DNA from: Treponema sp.
GTDB lineage: Bacteria; Spirochaetota; Spirochaetia; Treponematales; Breznakiellaceae
Assembly (NCBI GenBank): GCA_009784975.1
Contig: WQXG01000013.1
Location: 1 to 54,830, forward strand
Reading direction: 5' to 3'
Length of the DNA stretch: 54,830 bases
The notes beneath the pieces were generated by a model that was given only the letters and a program-made list of their open reading frames with translations, had not been told where the DNA came from and searched no databases. Within the stretch, counting starts at the first letter, position 1; each line of letters opens with the position of its first letter. Shown here in pieces: positions 22,505 to 34,200 of the stretch. Position numbers and translations under genes: made by a program.

Positions 22505-23779
22505 AAAGAGGCGTTTTTAGTATTTACTTTGGGGTGCAAACTTAATCAGCTTGAGAGTGAGGCTGTTATAGACGCTTTTTTGCAGGCGGGGTTTAAATCT
22601 TTTAATGAGGAACCTGATTTTCAGCCTGCGTTTGTTGTTGTTAATACCTGTACTGTTACCGGCAAGGCGGATCAAAAAGCAAGAGGGGTTATCCGTAAGG
22701 CGCTGCGTGATTTTCCTGATTCTAAGGTAATTGTAACAGGCTGTTACGCGCAGCTAAATAAGGATGAGCTCTTTAATCTGAATCCGGATCGGATTCTTGT
22801 TATTTCAAAAGATAATATTCTGGATTATATAAATAACTTAAATGAGAAAAATCCTGCAAGCCGCGGCGGGGGCGAAGTTCGCGGGCAATTTGAATTTAAT
22901 CCTTCGCGTTTTTCCGCTCACACAAGGAGCTTTTTAAAGATTCAGGATGGGTGCGATAATAAATGTACTTACTGTAAAATCAGGCTTGCGCGCGGGGCAA
23001 GCGTCAGTCTTGAAGCGAAACAGGTGCTGGAGCGGCTTCGTATTCTGGAAAATGAACATGCGGAAGCGGTGCTTACAGGCGTAAATATTTCGCAGTATAA
23101 AGATGATATTGGCACAGTTTCAGAATTGCTCGATTATCTGCTAGCCGGAACAAGCAAAATTGCGCTGCGGTTATCTTCTCTTGCGCCGGATTGTATAGAT
23201 GAAAAACTGGCAAAGGTTTTATCCAATAAGCGTATCCGTCCTCATTTTCATTTATCAATACAGTCAGGCAGTGAAAAAGTCCTTGAAAATATGGGGAGAA
23301 ATTACAATGCGCAAACGATTGAAAAAGCAGCCGCTCTTTTGCGCGCCGCAAAAGATAATCCGTTTTTAGCTTGTGATATTATTGCCGGGTTTCCCGGTGA
23401 AACAGAGGCAGAATTTGAAAAAAACTATTCTCTCTGCAAAAAACTAAAATTTGCCTGGATACATGTTTTTCCGTATTCAAAAAGACCGGGTACTCCCGCT
23501 TTTTCGTTTACGGATACGGTACATTCAGGCGAAATTACAAAACGTGTGCAATTGCTGACAGATTTGGCAAAATCAGGCAGGGCAGAATATATACAAAGCT
23601 ATCTGGGACGTGAAGTTGATGTTATAATAGAAGGAAAAAGAGGTATAACAGAAAATTATTTAAAAGTGCTGGTTCACGGAAAAGAACGCCTTAAAGCCGG
23701 AACTGTGCTTCGATGCAGGCTGGAGGCTGCTGGCGAACCGGATAAATGCGACGTGGCAGCATTCTGCCTGGCACCATAG
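22499..23779 (+). CDS. mtaB: tRNA t6A37 methylthiotransferase MtaB
   Basis: 426 residues of the MiaB/RimO/MtaB family, which converts t6A37 to ms2t6A in ANN-decoding tRNAs. The N-terminal UPF0004 domain has its three cluster cysteines (TLGCKLNQ, NTCTVT, VTGCYAQ). The radical-SAM domain has CDNKCTYC. A C-terminal TRAM-like region follows (EVDVIIEGKRG). TLGCKLNQLES is typical of MtaB rather than MiaB. The start must be GTG at 22499 because a TGA lies two codons upstream; it is inside a heptamer repeat and has no Shine-Dalgarno, which is odd for a housekeeping gene. Confidence 0.92.
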   Translation: MNKEAFLVFTLGCKLNQLESEAVIDAFLQAGFKSFNEEPDFQPAFVVVNTCTVTGKADQKARGVIRKALRDFPDSKVIVTGCYAQLNKDELFNLNPDRILVISKDNILDYINNLNEKNPASRGGGEVRGQFEFNPSRFSAHTRSFLKIQDGCDNKCTYCKIRLARGASVSLEAKQVLERLRILENEHAEAVLTGVNISQYKDDIGTVSELLDYLLAGTSKIALRLSSLAPDCIDEKLAKVLSNKRIRPHFHLSIQSGSEKVLENMGRNYNAQTIEKAAALLRAAKDNPFLACDIIAGFPGETEAEFEKNYSLCKKLKFAWIHVFPYSKRPGTPAFSFTDTVHSGEITKRVQLLTDLAKSGRAEYIQSYLGREVDVIIEGKRGITENYLKVLVHGKERLKAGTVLRCRLEAAGEPDKCDVAAFCLAP

Positions 23780-23845
23780 TGCCTGGCAGTTACTTTTCCT
23801 TGAAAAAAAACGTAAAATGACATATATTGTATTAAGGGAGATGAA

Positions 23846-24508
23846 ATGGCTAAAAAGATAGTTTTATTTGTAATTCTGGCAGCCATTGCTGCAGGCGGAG
23901 TTTTTGGTCAATCTGTTTTAAGCATGGGCGGCGGCGGATTTTATTATCGTGACTTTCAGGGCAGCGGATTCGAAGTAGGCGATTCAAGTGTTTCTGACAG
24001 GTTAGAAATTTTCAGTAAAGGTTACGGTCTTCATGCTTTTGTTGATGTAAAATACATAGAAGCATCTTTAGGCGTCTTATGGGGTATTTTTACAATGTTA
24101 GAAACAGAGAAATATTTCGGCACTGCAGATTCGCAGAGACTTGATATAGATTTGCAAAGTGTAAACGTAAGCCTGCTTGGAAAATTTCCCTTTAAATTGG
24201 GCAATATAATATTATTTCCGGCTGCCGGTATTGAATATCAGATGATCAGATCGTTAATATTTTCTTATACTATGTTTACTGATACTTATAAATTCAATTC
24301 TTTATGGGTAAGATTTGGAGTCGGATTGGATGTTTCTACATCCGGTAGAATGTATTTTAGATTTACCGGTTTATACGGCATTAAATTGTATAGTGAAGCG
24401 GAAAAAGAATATGAAGAGCGTTTTAAACTTTTAAACCCCGGGGAAACTATAGAAAAAATATTAGGGCACGGTTTATTACTTAAAGCCGCAATAGGGTTCA
24501 AGTTTTAA
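23846..24508 (+). CDS. Predicted outer-membrane beta-barrel protein
   Basis: 220 residues with a signal peptide (VILAAIAAGGVFGQ) and then barrel-like alternating strands (GYGLHAFVDVKYIEASLGVL, VNVSLLGKFPFKLGNIILF, SGRMYFRFTGLYGIKLYSE) ending in LLLKAAIGFKF with terminal Phe, the usual outer-membrane assembly signal. The family resembles the many opacity-type barrels of treponemes; no specific function is visible. Good GGGAG ribosome site. It converges with the next gene with 6 bp between stops. Confidence 0.82.
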   Translation: MAKKIVLFVILAAIAAGGVFGQSVLSMGGGGFYYRDFQGSGFEVGDSSVSDRLEIFSKGYGLHAFVDVKYIEASLGVLWGIFTMLETEKYFGTADSQRLDIDLQSVNVSLLGKFPFKLGNIILFPAAGIEYQMIRSLIFSYTMFTDTYKFNSLWVRFGVGLDVSTSGRMYFRFTGLYGIKLYSEAEKEYEERFKLLNPGETIEKILGHGLLLKAAIGFKF

Positions 24509-24514
24509 ACAGAT

Positions 24515-24919
24515 TTACAGGTTTTGATCCCTTTTAGAGACCCGTTTCCTTTGTTTGTCATCTATATTCTGTAAAACTATCTGCGCCAGTCTTTTAAAAT
24601 GCTGGGGGAGAAGTTCCTGATCCGGCGAATTATAGTACGACAAAAGCGCCGTTAATTCCGCGCGGGCAATATCGTATTTCTTCTGTTTATAGTAAATAAA
24701 CGCAATATGGTATTCTGCCGTTATTATAAGGTCGATATTGGTGCGGTTTCGTTCATACAGAGCTTCATAGTACTGTTTTGCCGCTTTGTAGCGGTTTCTG
24801 TCCAGCGCTTCATGCGCTCTTTGAATTATCTCTGCCGGGGACATATCTTCGCTGATATTAACGGACGCGCAGCCGGAGAGTAAAAGTACAATTAATGCGA
24901 TAAAAATGAGTTTTTTCAT
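24515..24919 (-). CDS. Small TPR-like lipoprotein
   Basis: 134 residues; lipoprotein signal ending LLLSGC (Cys17). The mature part is helical with TPR-like pairs (EIIQRAHEALDRNRYKAAKQ, TAEYHIAFIYYKQKKYDIAR), similar to short YfiO/BamD-type repeats but with too few repeats to call it BamD. Likely periplasmic-side scaffold. No Shine-Dalgarno: the -10 box of its promoter ends 6 nt before the ATG. Confidence 0.82.
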   Translation of the reverse strand: MKKLIFIALIVLLLSGCASVNISEDMSPAEIIQRAHEALDRNRYKAAKQYYEALYERNRTNIDLIITAEYHIAFIYYKQKKYDIARAELTALLSYYNSPDQELLPQHFKRLAQIVLQNIDDKQRKRVSKRDQNL

Positions 24920-24925
24920 ACTACC

Positions 24926-24954
24926 AGTATATCAATAACAAAAATTAAAGTCCA
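24926..24954 (-). promoter_or_regulatory. Promoter of the 24.9 kb lipoprotein gene, predicted leaderless
   Basis: Reverse strand: TGGACT, 17 bp, TATACT, 6 nt, ATG. Confidence 0.6.
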
Positions 24955-25021
24955 GTGTAACAGTTTAAATGTGTCAATGACCATTAAAATGCCCTAAAAA
25001 GCGGTTTTTTATCGATTTTTA

Positions 25022-25051
25022 TTGCGTATGTTTCGTTTGTTGTTGTATAAT
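25022..25051 (+). promoter_or_regulatory. Promoter candidate for the giant lipoprotein genes
   Basis: TTGCGT (25022-25027), 18 bp, TATAAT (25046-25051). A second TATAAT at 25058-25063 sits in a symmetric A/T stretch and could be an alternative -10 or part of an operator. GGAGG precedes the ATG at 25096. Confidence 0.45.
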
Positions 25052-25095
25052 TATACTTATAATAAGTATAGCTCTCTTTTTTTTGGAGGCCTTGT

Positions 25096-28000
25096 ATGTC
25101 AGGGAAAAAACTCGTTGGATTCTGCGTCTTGTTGCTGCTGGCAATTTCGGTTCTGTTTATTGCCTGTGATCTGATTGGCTTGGGAACAGTCGTAAATACG
25201 GATATTCCGGTTATTAATAACTCAGATGAAGGAGCCAGACCCGGCGATTTTCTTTCCGGTCCCAGCAATATTATCTGGCTGGAAGTAATTCAGGATTTCG
25301 GCGTTGATTTCGTCTTTATGGAAATTGAATTCACCTGCCCGCAGAATGGGGTAAAACGCGATACAATTGACGCTGACTATGACCCCGTATCCGGCGAGTG
25401 GTTTGTTAACATTGACACAACCGGTATGATGGACGGAGCTATCAAAGCATGGGTAACCGCGATTGATATATCGGGAAAAAGAACTACCTCTACAGAAATA
25501 ATTTATACAGTAAAAAATACGCTTCCCCAGGTAGAGCTTACCATTCCAAGGGTAAGGGCGGATGATTTTGAGGATGTTGAATATTTGAACAATGTAATAT
25601 TGCAGGGAAACCCTGTAATTCAGGGTGAAGATATTATCGGTATTGCTTCCGATCTTTCAGGGATAGCACAGGGCTACCCGAAGATTCTTTTCTGGCCTGC
25701 CAATGTAACATTGGACAGCGAAGGTATGCCGGACAATTCCATGTGGAGCCGCTGGTATACCGCGGTAGATGAAAAATGGGAAACGCTTAATAAAGACGGA
25801 GTTAAAGCTGTGCAGTTCCGCTGGCCTATGGTGGAAATGGTGCAAAACGGAGAAAACTGGGTTCATGATCCGGCAGAGCAGCTTGATCCCGGAAATTACA
25901 ATTTAAAAGTATGGGTTAAGGATAAGGTAGGCAGGGAAAGCATTTATCCGCAAGACGGTTTTATGACTATCAGATATATATCTACATCGAACCCTATAAT
26001 CACTCTGAACGTTCCCCCGTATTATAACGGTAAAAATGATTTTGAAATAAACGATATGATAGTTAGCGGCGCTAACCCGATTCAGCATGTATATGCCATG
26101 ATAACAAATCCGGAAGATACTCCCGACTTTGTAAACGGCAATTTTAGTATCGCGCAAAATGAGCACGGGTCGCATACATATATAATATCAATACCTAAAA
26201 CTGATTTTCCTGCCAACTTTTCCGGGGACAAGATGCTGCATGTAGAAGCGGTTGACATGGAAGGAAATTCCACAAGGGTAGAAAGACGTTTTATTGTAGA
26301 TGAAGATGATCCTACGTTAGAGTTTATTGAGCCATCGGGTTTTGGAACGGCAGAAATAAAAGTAACAAGCAGGGTGATTTTTAAAGGTTCTTCCGAAGAC
26401 AACCAGCGGGTTGCGGGAATTTATTACGCGCTTGGTAAAACAGAAACTGCCGCCGCGGCAGACGGCGATACATCAACATGGCGTAATACCATGCTTGATA
26501 CCGATTCACCCTTTGCAAATCATCCGGGAGCAAATGGAACTATCGATGCAAGCTGGAGCGGCAGCCTTTCAAGCTGGAGCTGGCAGTTTCATGATATAAA
26601 TGATTTATGTAATCCGGCTAACAGAGCTGTTTATGTTGATAACATAGCAGGTACTAATTTGTGGACACTGCCAATTAAATTTATGGTAGTTGATGTTGCC
26701 GATAATTATAAAGTTTACAATGAACAGGTAATTATTGATCCTGACGCGGATTTACCCACAGTAGATATAATAAGCCATACACACAATCAGTTTGTAAGCG
26801 GTACAGTGCGTTTGAACGGAACCGCGATGGATAACGAAATGATTCACAGCGTAGAGATCAGGGTGTTTCAGCAAACCAATGCGCAGTGCGGCACATCGGC
26901 GCCTCCTGCAACCCAGGTAATAAATTGGACACCTGTAAGCCTTGTGGGGAATCCGGGTCTTAACAGGGGTTGGCATTTCACACTTAACAATGACGGCTCA
27001 TTAAACCCGCCGCAGAACGGGGGAACAAGACAGGTAAGGGTAGAGCTGCGCGCAAGAGATGCTTTTGAAGATAATACTCCAACGGCAGGCAAACAATACG
27101 GACAGATAGAGACTATAACGCTTCATTTTTCTAACGCTTTGCCAACTATTGGTGATATTAAAATAATACGCGGCAATCCTTCCCAAATTACGACAGCGCC
27201 GCGTGAAGATTATGTTTTTGGCGCTATTGTATCGGAGTATATTACACTCGCGGCAACTGTTCAGGCTGTAACACCTGTAACAAGCATTGTACTGCGCGGT
27301 CATACGGTAGAAGTTGATTTATTCGGAGAGGGCGGAATTATTGCCAAGGGCGCGCCCAGCGGAAACGACCCCTGGGTTGTACATAACGGAAATAACAATT
27401 ATTCGCTCTACATTCCGCTTGATACAAATGAAACACTTGCTTCAAGTGCGTATAAGGACAAAGCAGGTAATTATGACATAGACATTCAAGTTTTTGACTC
27501 TACTACGCCGGTGCCTCATAGAGCGCATACAGTTCTTTCTCTGCAAATAGATAATTTTTATCCGCTTGCCGTATATTCCGGCAACTGGAATGCTTTCGGC
27601 AATTATTCTATATCAGGCAGCGCATGGGACAGAGGAGACGGCATAGCTGTTGCGGACGTAAGCGCTGTTGTTGTTTACTTTTCGCGTAACGGAGCGGGCG
27701 TATCCCTATGGGAAAACACCGCGCAGGCAGGTTCGCGTCCTTGGGTAACTTCTTCGCCTCCGCAAAGCGCAAGAACAGGACGTACAGGAAATACTTCCAC
27801 AATTGACAATCCGGGCACAGGTCCCGCGCCTCTGGATCTTTTCCCGAATGTGCGCCAGCCAAACGGAACGTTTGCCACAACAAACTCCGGCATTGTAATA
27901 AATGATAATGGAATGGTAGGCGATTATCAGATGAGCTTTACCGGAAACCCCGACAAGGAATGGTCAGTAATTTTTGACACTACCCGGTTAAGGGACGGAC

Positions 28001-31000
28001 CTGTCACTTTGCATTATGTTGTTTTTGACAGAGCGGGAAACGCAAGTCATTATACGCAGCCTCTTCTTATCGCGAATAACAGACCTGTTTTTGCCGGTTT
28101 GAGTATCGGAACGGATCTTAATAGCAGCAATACTATTACAGACGACGAATATATGTCTTTGGGTGTTGGAAGCTCGGTATTAAATCCCGACTTCAGAATT
28201 AGAAACAGCCGGTTCAGCGTAAGGATTAATGCGTCCGGCGGCAATCCGGTCAGCAATCCGGAAAGAAACCATAAAGTTTATTATGCGACGCGAAGCGGAC
28301 CGGGTGCAATTTTAACAAAAGGCGAAGTTTACAGCATAGCCGCTGTAGGTAATACCAACTGGGTAAATTACGGTGTATTTAGTTCCGCAGGTCCGGGTGT
28401 TGTTTTTACATCTACCGCAGATGGAACAATTGCAGGAAGCGGTACAGTTTATTTATACACGGCAGTTGATCCGGTTACAGGCACTTTAATAAATAACGCG
28501 CCAATTGCATATAATACTTTTAATGCAGACATGAACTCTCTTAAAGACCCCAATGGCGCTATTACAGGAGCAAACAGAAACGCCAGATTTTTTGTCATAA
28601 AAGTTTTTGATAATACCGTTTCTTCGCAGGGCGAAGCAGAGCAGCTTTCCTCTGCTGCGGTTATCGCGCTGGACATTGACAATGATGATACGCAAATACC
28701 TCTTATAAGCATTAACCCATTCTATTGGAACAGTGTTAGCGACAATTCCCTGTATCAAAACAGCAAAGCAGAAGGTCATATAGAACTGGAAGCTGATTTA
28801 CCTTCTGTATTTAATGAAACATCCGGAATCAGAGACCGTGACCCGAAAGTTTCAGGGAGAGTAAGTTTCCGCGGAACCGCGTCTGATAACGTTACACTTG
28901 GGGCAATTTATTTTAGAATTAGTAATTATACGGCTGCTTCCGGCAATGGACATGGCACAACCGGAACCACAATAGACGGAAGTAATTATTATTTAGCCGC
29001 TTCCTGCAACGCCGGAATATGGACAACAGCCGGCAGCGTAAATGATTTTTTTAATACCCATGGCTGGAAGTTTACTATAGTAAACGAAACCTTTACACAA
29101 GCGGGACATTCAATAGAATGGCAGCTTGACTTTGATTCCCGTTTTATTACCGGTGTCGCTTCTCTGGATAATATTTTATCAGTTATAGCCAGAGATACAA
29201 AAACTCCAACCGCGAATCAATCGGCTCTTGCCCAATACCGCTTTGATGTTGTTCCGTATATTTCCAAAATAGAAACCAATATACGTTTAGAAGGCGGACT
29301 TAAAGATGTTAATATACGTTCCGCGGACGGCAAGTATTCGATTGTACAAGGGAATAATCCTTCATTCATTACGGTAAGAGGTTTTAATCTTCCTAATAAT
29401 ACCGCTGATAGTGTAAGAATTCTTGATGATGATAGAAATACCGATCACAGGAACAATCCCGGCGCAGTCCCAACAGGTACAGGAGTTACTAATTTTACTC
29501 CAACAACCTTTAGCGCAGACAGAACATCTTTTACCATGACCAATAATTCTCCAAAATCCGGTTACCTTACCGTTGTAGTTGGTGCCATAGGAAGCCTTAA
29601 CAATATTAACAACAACGATTCCCGTTCATCTTTAATGGTTGACAATAGACCTAACATGGAAGCGGATCGCAATGTAACAAAAAACCTAAGGCTATCAGAC
29701 GACAGGTATTTACAGTTCTATACGGTAAATAAGACGGATGTAATTAACGGGTTTTATCCTGTAATGTTAATGAACTATGATAACCCTGTCTTTGCTTACA
29801 TTAAATACGAAGGCGGAAATGCAGGTGTACCCAAACCAGGCAGAACAGGTGAAACAGGATTAGGCATACTTAGCAATAACACATCCCCCGGGCGCGGTGT
29901 GTATGGTGCCGGTACAGGACCTTTTAGCATTCCTCAGAATGCTGCATCTCAGCGGGCGGAATTTAATTTCGCCAGCGGCGCTACAAGGTATATAGAATAT
30001 CTTATAAAGAATGTTACACCGGATCAGATGGCAATGGCTGTTGATCAATCAGAGAATTATTCTAACTCTGGTAATCTTATTTCCGGACGTTACGGGCATT
30101 TTACAGTGCACAACAACAGTTTTTCAGGCAGCACCACATACATTTACGACCGTTTTGCAGAACTTCAGAGACGTACTATTGCTGATGGTTCTTGTGATGT
30201 TGCCGGATGGGCAGCGGGTAATATTATTGCCAGAGTTGCGGATATTCGTGCAAATGACCCTAATAATACCGCTATTAGTTTTAATGCGATTACCCCATTG
30301 TATCCTGCTAACAGTATCTGGTATCCCAAGCTTATTATGCGCGGTAATTCAGAAATAGCAGGCGGATTTGCAGCAAATTATCTAGCATATTTTGATGACA
30401 CTAATTTTACCGCTTCAGGTTCAACTACCGCCAACAATATTCTTTTCCGTACATTCCAGGTAGGTACTGGTAATACCGCTCCCAGAACGACCAGACTTTC
30501 ACCTAACGCCGATCCGCGGCATTTTGACAATTATGGAAGACAATATGAGACCTTTACCAACATCGCCGCAGGAGGCAACATTGACGCGGGACGGAACAGG
30601 GTTGCAAGCGGCGCGTCAAAACATTTTGACATGGGGGTAATTACAACAGGAAATACAACAAATAATAACCACAGAGTTGTAGTTGTCTATTTTGAAGAAA
30701 GCTCAGGACGGCTTAGATTATCGTATTCCACCCTTGATACTATAAACGGTTCACAGACTGGTGCCAATGCTGTTGCGTTTACCGCATCTAATATTACGTT
30801 CCCCGCTAATACCGGTATGTATGTATCCATGTTTATTGATGGAACTGATATACACATCGCCGCATTTGACCACGGGATAAACGCGTTACGATATATTTTT
30901 ATTCCAAGTTTTGAAACTAATCAAGCTCATGCTGCCCAAAGTTACATAATCGATGAATTCGGTACACCTGGCCACTGGACGGATATAAAAGTTAGAAACG

Positions 31001-31296
31001 GAGTGCCGTATATCGCCTACTACAATGCATTAGAAAACGGAGGTCGCGATCCGATAAAAATCGCTTTTGCAAAAGCTCCTGTAACAGGTGAAGATGCTGT
31101 CGGCGCCAGAGCCGGTGTTGACGCTAATGGTTTTGTAACCGGTTTTTGGGAATACAGAACAGTTCCCGCGCTTGACCCGCCTCAGGGAGGTCATTCCGGT
31201 TTCCAAAAGGTTAACCTTGGGTTTACATCAACCGGTATTCCGGTGTTGGGTTATCTTGGGTCTAACATTGAATTTAGCTATCCAATAGGAGAATAA
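25096..31296 (+). CDS. Giant Ig-like surface lipoprotein, paralogue 1
   Basis: 2066 residues. The lipoprotein signal ends LFIAC (Cys24). The rest is beta-rich with repeated Ig-like units, recognisable by xGTAxDNxxIxxVxIRV-type strands (VRLNGTAMDNEMIHSVEIRV, VSFRGTASDNVTLGAIYFRI, IFKGSSEDNQRVAGIYYALG, GNYSISGSAWDRGDG). An IPT/TIG-like segment follows (KYSIVQGNNPSFITVRGFNL), and a C-terminal repeat part with propeller-like strands (TDIKVRNGVPYIAYYNALEN). It ends PVLGYLGSNIEFSYPIGE. No catalytic motif is seen. Likely a long surface or periplasmic adhesin/scaffold. The same architecture recurs in the next gene 3 bp downstream. Codon use matches the neighbours. Confidence 0.9.
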   Translation: MSGKKLVGFCVLLLLAISVLFIACDLIGLGTVVNTDIPVINNSDEGARPGDFLSGPSNIIWLEVIQDFGVDFVFMEIEFTCPQNGVKRDTIDADYDPVSGEWFVNIDTTGMMDGAIKAWVTAIDISGKRTTSTEIIYTVKNTLPQVELTIPRVRADDFEDVEYLNNVILQGNPVIQGEDIIGIASDLSGIAQGYPKILFWPANVTLDSEGMPDNSMWSRWYTAVDEKWETLNKDGVKAVQFRWPMVEMVQNGENWVHDPAEQLDPGNYNLKVWVKDKVGRESIYPQDGFMTIRYISTSNPIITLNVPPYYNGKNDFEINDMIVSGANPIQHVYAMITNPEDTPDFVNGNFSIAQNEHGSHTYIISIPKTDFPANFSGDKMLHVEAVDMEGNSTRVERRFIVDEDDPTLEFIEPSGFGTAEIKVTSRVIFKGSSEDNQRVAGIYYALGKTETAAAADGDTSTWRNTMLDTDSPFANHPGANGTIDASWSGSLSSWSWQFHDINDLCNPANRAVYVDNIAGTNLWTLPIKFMVVDVADNYKVYNEQVIIDPDADLPTVDIISHTHNQFVSGTVRLNGTAMDNEMIHSVEIRVFQQTNAQCGTSAPPATQVINWTPVSLVGNPGLNRGWHFTLNNDGSLNPPQNGGTRQVRVELRARDAFEDNTPTAGKQYGQIETITLHFSNALPTIGDIKIIRGNPSQITTAPREDYVFGAIVSEYITLAATVQAVTPVTSIVLRGHTVEVDLFGEGGIIAKGAPSGNDPWVVHNGNNNYSLYIPLDTNETLASSAYKDKAGNYDIDIQVFDSTTPVPHRAHTVLSLQIDNFYPLAVYSGNWNAFGNYSISGSAWDRGDGIAVADVSAVVVYFSRNGAGVSLWENTAQAGSRPWVTSSPPQSARTGRTGNTSTIDNPGTGPAPLDLFPNVRQPNGTFATTNSGIVINDNGMVGDYQMSFTGNPDKEWSVIFDTTRLRDGPVTLHYVVFDRAGNASHYTQPLLIANNRPVFAGLSIGTDLNSSNTITDDEYMSLGVGSSVLNPDFRIRNSRFSVRINASGGNPVSNPERNHKVYYATRSGPGAILTKGEVYSIAAVGNTNWVNYGVFSSAGPGVVFTSTADGTIAGSGTVYLYTAVDPVTGTLINNAPIAYNTFNADMNSLKDPNGAITGANRNARFFVIKVFDNTVSSQGEAEQLSSAAVIALDIDNDDTQIPLISINPFYWNSVSDNSLYQNSKAEGHIELEADLPSVFNETSGIRDRDPKVSGRVSFRGTASDNVTLGAIYFRISNYTAASGNGHGTTGTTIDGSNYYLAASCNAGIWTTAGSVNDFFNTHGWKFTIVNETFTQAGHSIEWQLDFDSRFITGVASLDNILSVIARDTKTPTANQSALAQYRFDVVPYISKIETNIRLEGGLKDVNIRSADGKYSIVQGNNPSFITVRGFNLPNNTADSVRILDDDRNTDHRNNPGAVPTGTGVTNFTPTTFSADRTSFTMTNNSPKSGYLTVVVGAIGSLNNINNNDSRSSLMVDNRPNMEADRNVTKNLRLSDDRYLQFYTVNKTDVINGFYPVMLMNYDNPVFAYIKYEGGNAGVPKPGRTGETGLGILSNNTSPGRGVYGAGTGPFSIPQNAASQRAEFNFASGATRYIEYLIKNVTPDQMAMAVDQSENYSNSGNLISGRYGHFTVHNNSFSGSTTYIYDRFAELQRRTIADGSCDVAGWAAGNIIARVADIRANDPNNTAISFNAITPLYPANSIWYPKLIMRGNSEIAGGFAANYLAYFDDTNFTASGSTTANNILFRTFQVGTGNTAPRTTRLSPNADPRHFDNYGRQYETFTNIAAGGNIDAGRNRVASGASKHFDMGVITTGNTTNNNHRVVVVYFEESSGRLRLSYSTLDTINGSQTGANAVAFTASNITFPANTGMYVSMFIDGTDIHIAAFDHGINALRYIFIPSFETNQAHAAQSYIIDEFGTPGHWTDIKVRNGVPYIAYYNALENGGRDPIKIAFAKAPVTGEDAVGARAGVDANGFVTGFWEYRTVPALDPPQGGHSGFQKVNLGFTSTGIPVLGYLGSNIEFSYPIGE

Positions 31297-31299
31297 CAG

Positions 31300-34200
31300 A
31301 TGAAAAAGAATATTTGCAAATTATTTATGGTTTTTATTATTTTAGGTTTTCTTGTTAACTCCTGTGAAGAATATGTAAGTCTGGGTCCTACGGTTAATAC
31401 TGAATTTCCTGTTATAAATTCTGTTGAGGATGGGAAAGCGCCCGGTTCATATCTTTGGGGCACTGAAAACATGATTTATCTGGAAATAATTCAGGAATTT
31501 GGAATCGCGTCTGCATTCATGGAAATATGGTATGACGATGATAACCAGTATAAAGTAATTGAAATGAAAGAGGATGATGATACCGGTTATTGGTTTGTAA
31601 ATATTGATACAACAGGTATGCCGGATGGTAATATCCGCGCCAAGGTTACCGCGACAGACGTAGACGGAAAAAGCACGACAACGACGGAAATGATATATAT
31701 CATTAAAAATTCACTGCCTCAGATAGAAATGGCTTTTCCTGCAATAAGCGGAGATGACTTTGATGATCCTGAGTTAAACGTAAAATTACTGGATATACTT
31801 ATTATAACGGGCAGTGATCTTATTGGTATAGCTTCCGACAGTTATGGAATTGCGGCTGGGTATCCAAAGATAATGTTCTGGCCGCAAGACGAACCTTTAA
31901 ACGAAGAGGGTGTGCCGGTTAATCCTAAATGGGCAATGTGGCATACCGTTGTGGACGATGAATGGAAGGAAGTAGATGCGCAAGGTCAAAGAGTTGTACA
32001 GTTCCGCTGGCCTTTGGTAAATCTTATAGAAGAAGGTTCTTCTTTCAGGATGCCCAAAACAACGGAACTTGAAGCGCTCACTCCCGGTAAGTATAATTTT
32101 AAACTTCAGGTAAGAGACGATCTGGGAGATAAAAATTTAAACACCTACCCCAACCGTGTTGATAATAAATTCGGGGAAACGGATACTAGCGCGCTGGAAA
32201 ACCAATTCATTACCATAAATCTTATTGCGGCAGAAAACCCAATAATCTGGATGACAGATATTCCCGCATACTATAACGGCGGTTTTACAAGAAGTGATGA
32301 TTTTGTCGCTCATATTAGAGTAGAAAGTGAAAATACAATACTTTCTGTTCGCGCAAAAGTAACAAATGATGACAGCGTGTCTTTTGCAGAAGCAGACGAA
32401 AATGTTGTTACAGATAATCTGGATAAAACCTATACTATACGAATTCCATTTGACCAAATGCCTAAAACAGGCGGGGAAGTTGTTTCCGGAGAAAAAACAC
32501 TTCATGTTGAAGTTTTAGCCGAAGCGGATAAAAGGAGTACAGCATATAAAACATTCATTCTGGATATAGATCCTCCAACATTGGAATTCAGCGATCCGTT
32601 AGGGTTTGAAACAGATACACCGCCTCATGTTACAAGCAGGCTTACTTTTAGAGGAGCCGCCAATGATAATAAAGACGGGCGGGTCAGCAGGTTGTACTAT
32701 GCGCTCGGTGTTACAGAAACAGCCGCGGCGTCTGCTTCGTTAGATCCAACTGTAAACACGGGATGGCATGACACACTTCTGCATACAGGTTCACCTTTAA
32801 GTTCACATCCCGGTTTCGGCGGCATTGCAGCCAGATGGGGCGGAAGTCTTTCAAGCTGGAACTGGCGCTTTGATGATATTAATGATTTATGCAATACGGG
32901 TAACAGGGCAAACTATGTCAGGGATATGGGCAGTAATCTGTGGGAACTGCCGATTTTCTTTAAGGTAGTGGACATAGCGGGCAATGTTAAAATTTACGAA
33001 AAGAAAGTAATAATAAACCCGAATATGGATTTACCTGTGGTCGAAATTATCAGTCATGAAAACAACATGATTGTCGGCGGCAATATTCGTGTTAACGGGA
33101 CCGCGAAAGACAATGAAATGATACACAGCGTAGAAATCAGGGTTACCGCACAGTCAGATCCTGATTGTGACACCGCAAACGCGCCTTCAAATGTTGTTGT
33201 AAATTGGACGGCGGTTACAGGCGTAAACAGAAGTTCGCAAACGGGCTGGTATTATGATTTGAATACCGACGGCAGTTTGAATCCGCCGGTTGGCAAAGGT
33301 CTGCGTAATGTGCTGATAGAAATTCGCGCATTGGATGCTTACGCGAACACCCCTGATACGGCAAAACAATACGGACCTGTCGAGGCGCTTACAATTTCTT
33401 TCTCCAGAGACGCGCCTGTTATTGAGAATATAAAAATAATAAAAAGCGATTCTTCACAAGCAGACTATGTTCCGGGTATTAGAGTATCAGGTAACATAAG
33501 CATACAAGCAACTATTAGATCTGTAACAGAGCTTTCAAGTGTTACCTTGCGCGCTATTGGCGAAACAACTGACACGGAAGTGCTGGAATTGGGATCTTAT
33601 GTAACAAACAACGGGATTATAGCCAGCAGATATGACTATTTAATTAACATACCTGTTAATACCAATACACTGTATCCCAACAATGTAAGTTTCTATAATA
33701 TTACATTGCAGGCTTTTGACAGCACCGAACCTGCGCCTTTCAGGTCACAGACGACATTTTATCTTGATGTAGATAATTTCTTCCCGTACGCGTCATTTAA
33801 CGGAAACATTAATGCTGTTGGAAATTATACGATTTCCGGAGCCGCCTTTGACGGAGTTGCCGATACAGAAATACAGGCGGTACAGCAGGTTGTTGTATAT
33901 TTTTCTCGTAACAATGTTGGTGTGTCTTTATGGGAAAATACGGAATTTGCCGCTACGCGCCAGTGGGTAAATGCTCCGCAGAATGCAAGGATAGGACGTA
34001 CTTCTGCTGCAATACAAGGGACACTGACACCGCTTCCTCTCTTCCCGAATGTACGCCAGGTGGACGGAACTTTTGCAACAACAAACTCCGGCATCGTGAT
34101 AAATGATAACGGGACAATTAACGGCTATTCAATGAGTTTTACAGGAAACCCCGATAAAAACTGGTCTGTAATATTTGACAGCACGCGGCTAAATCCCGGA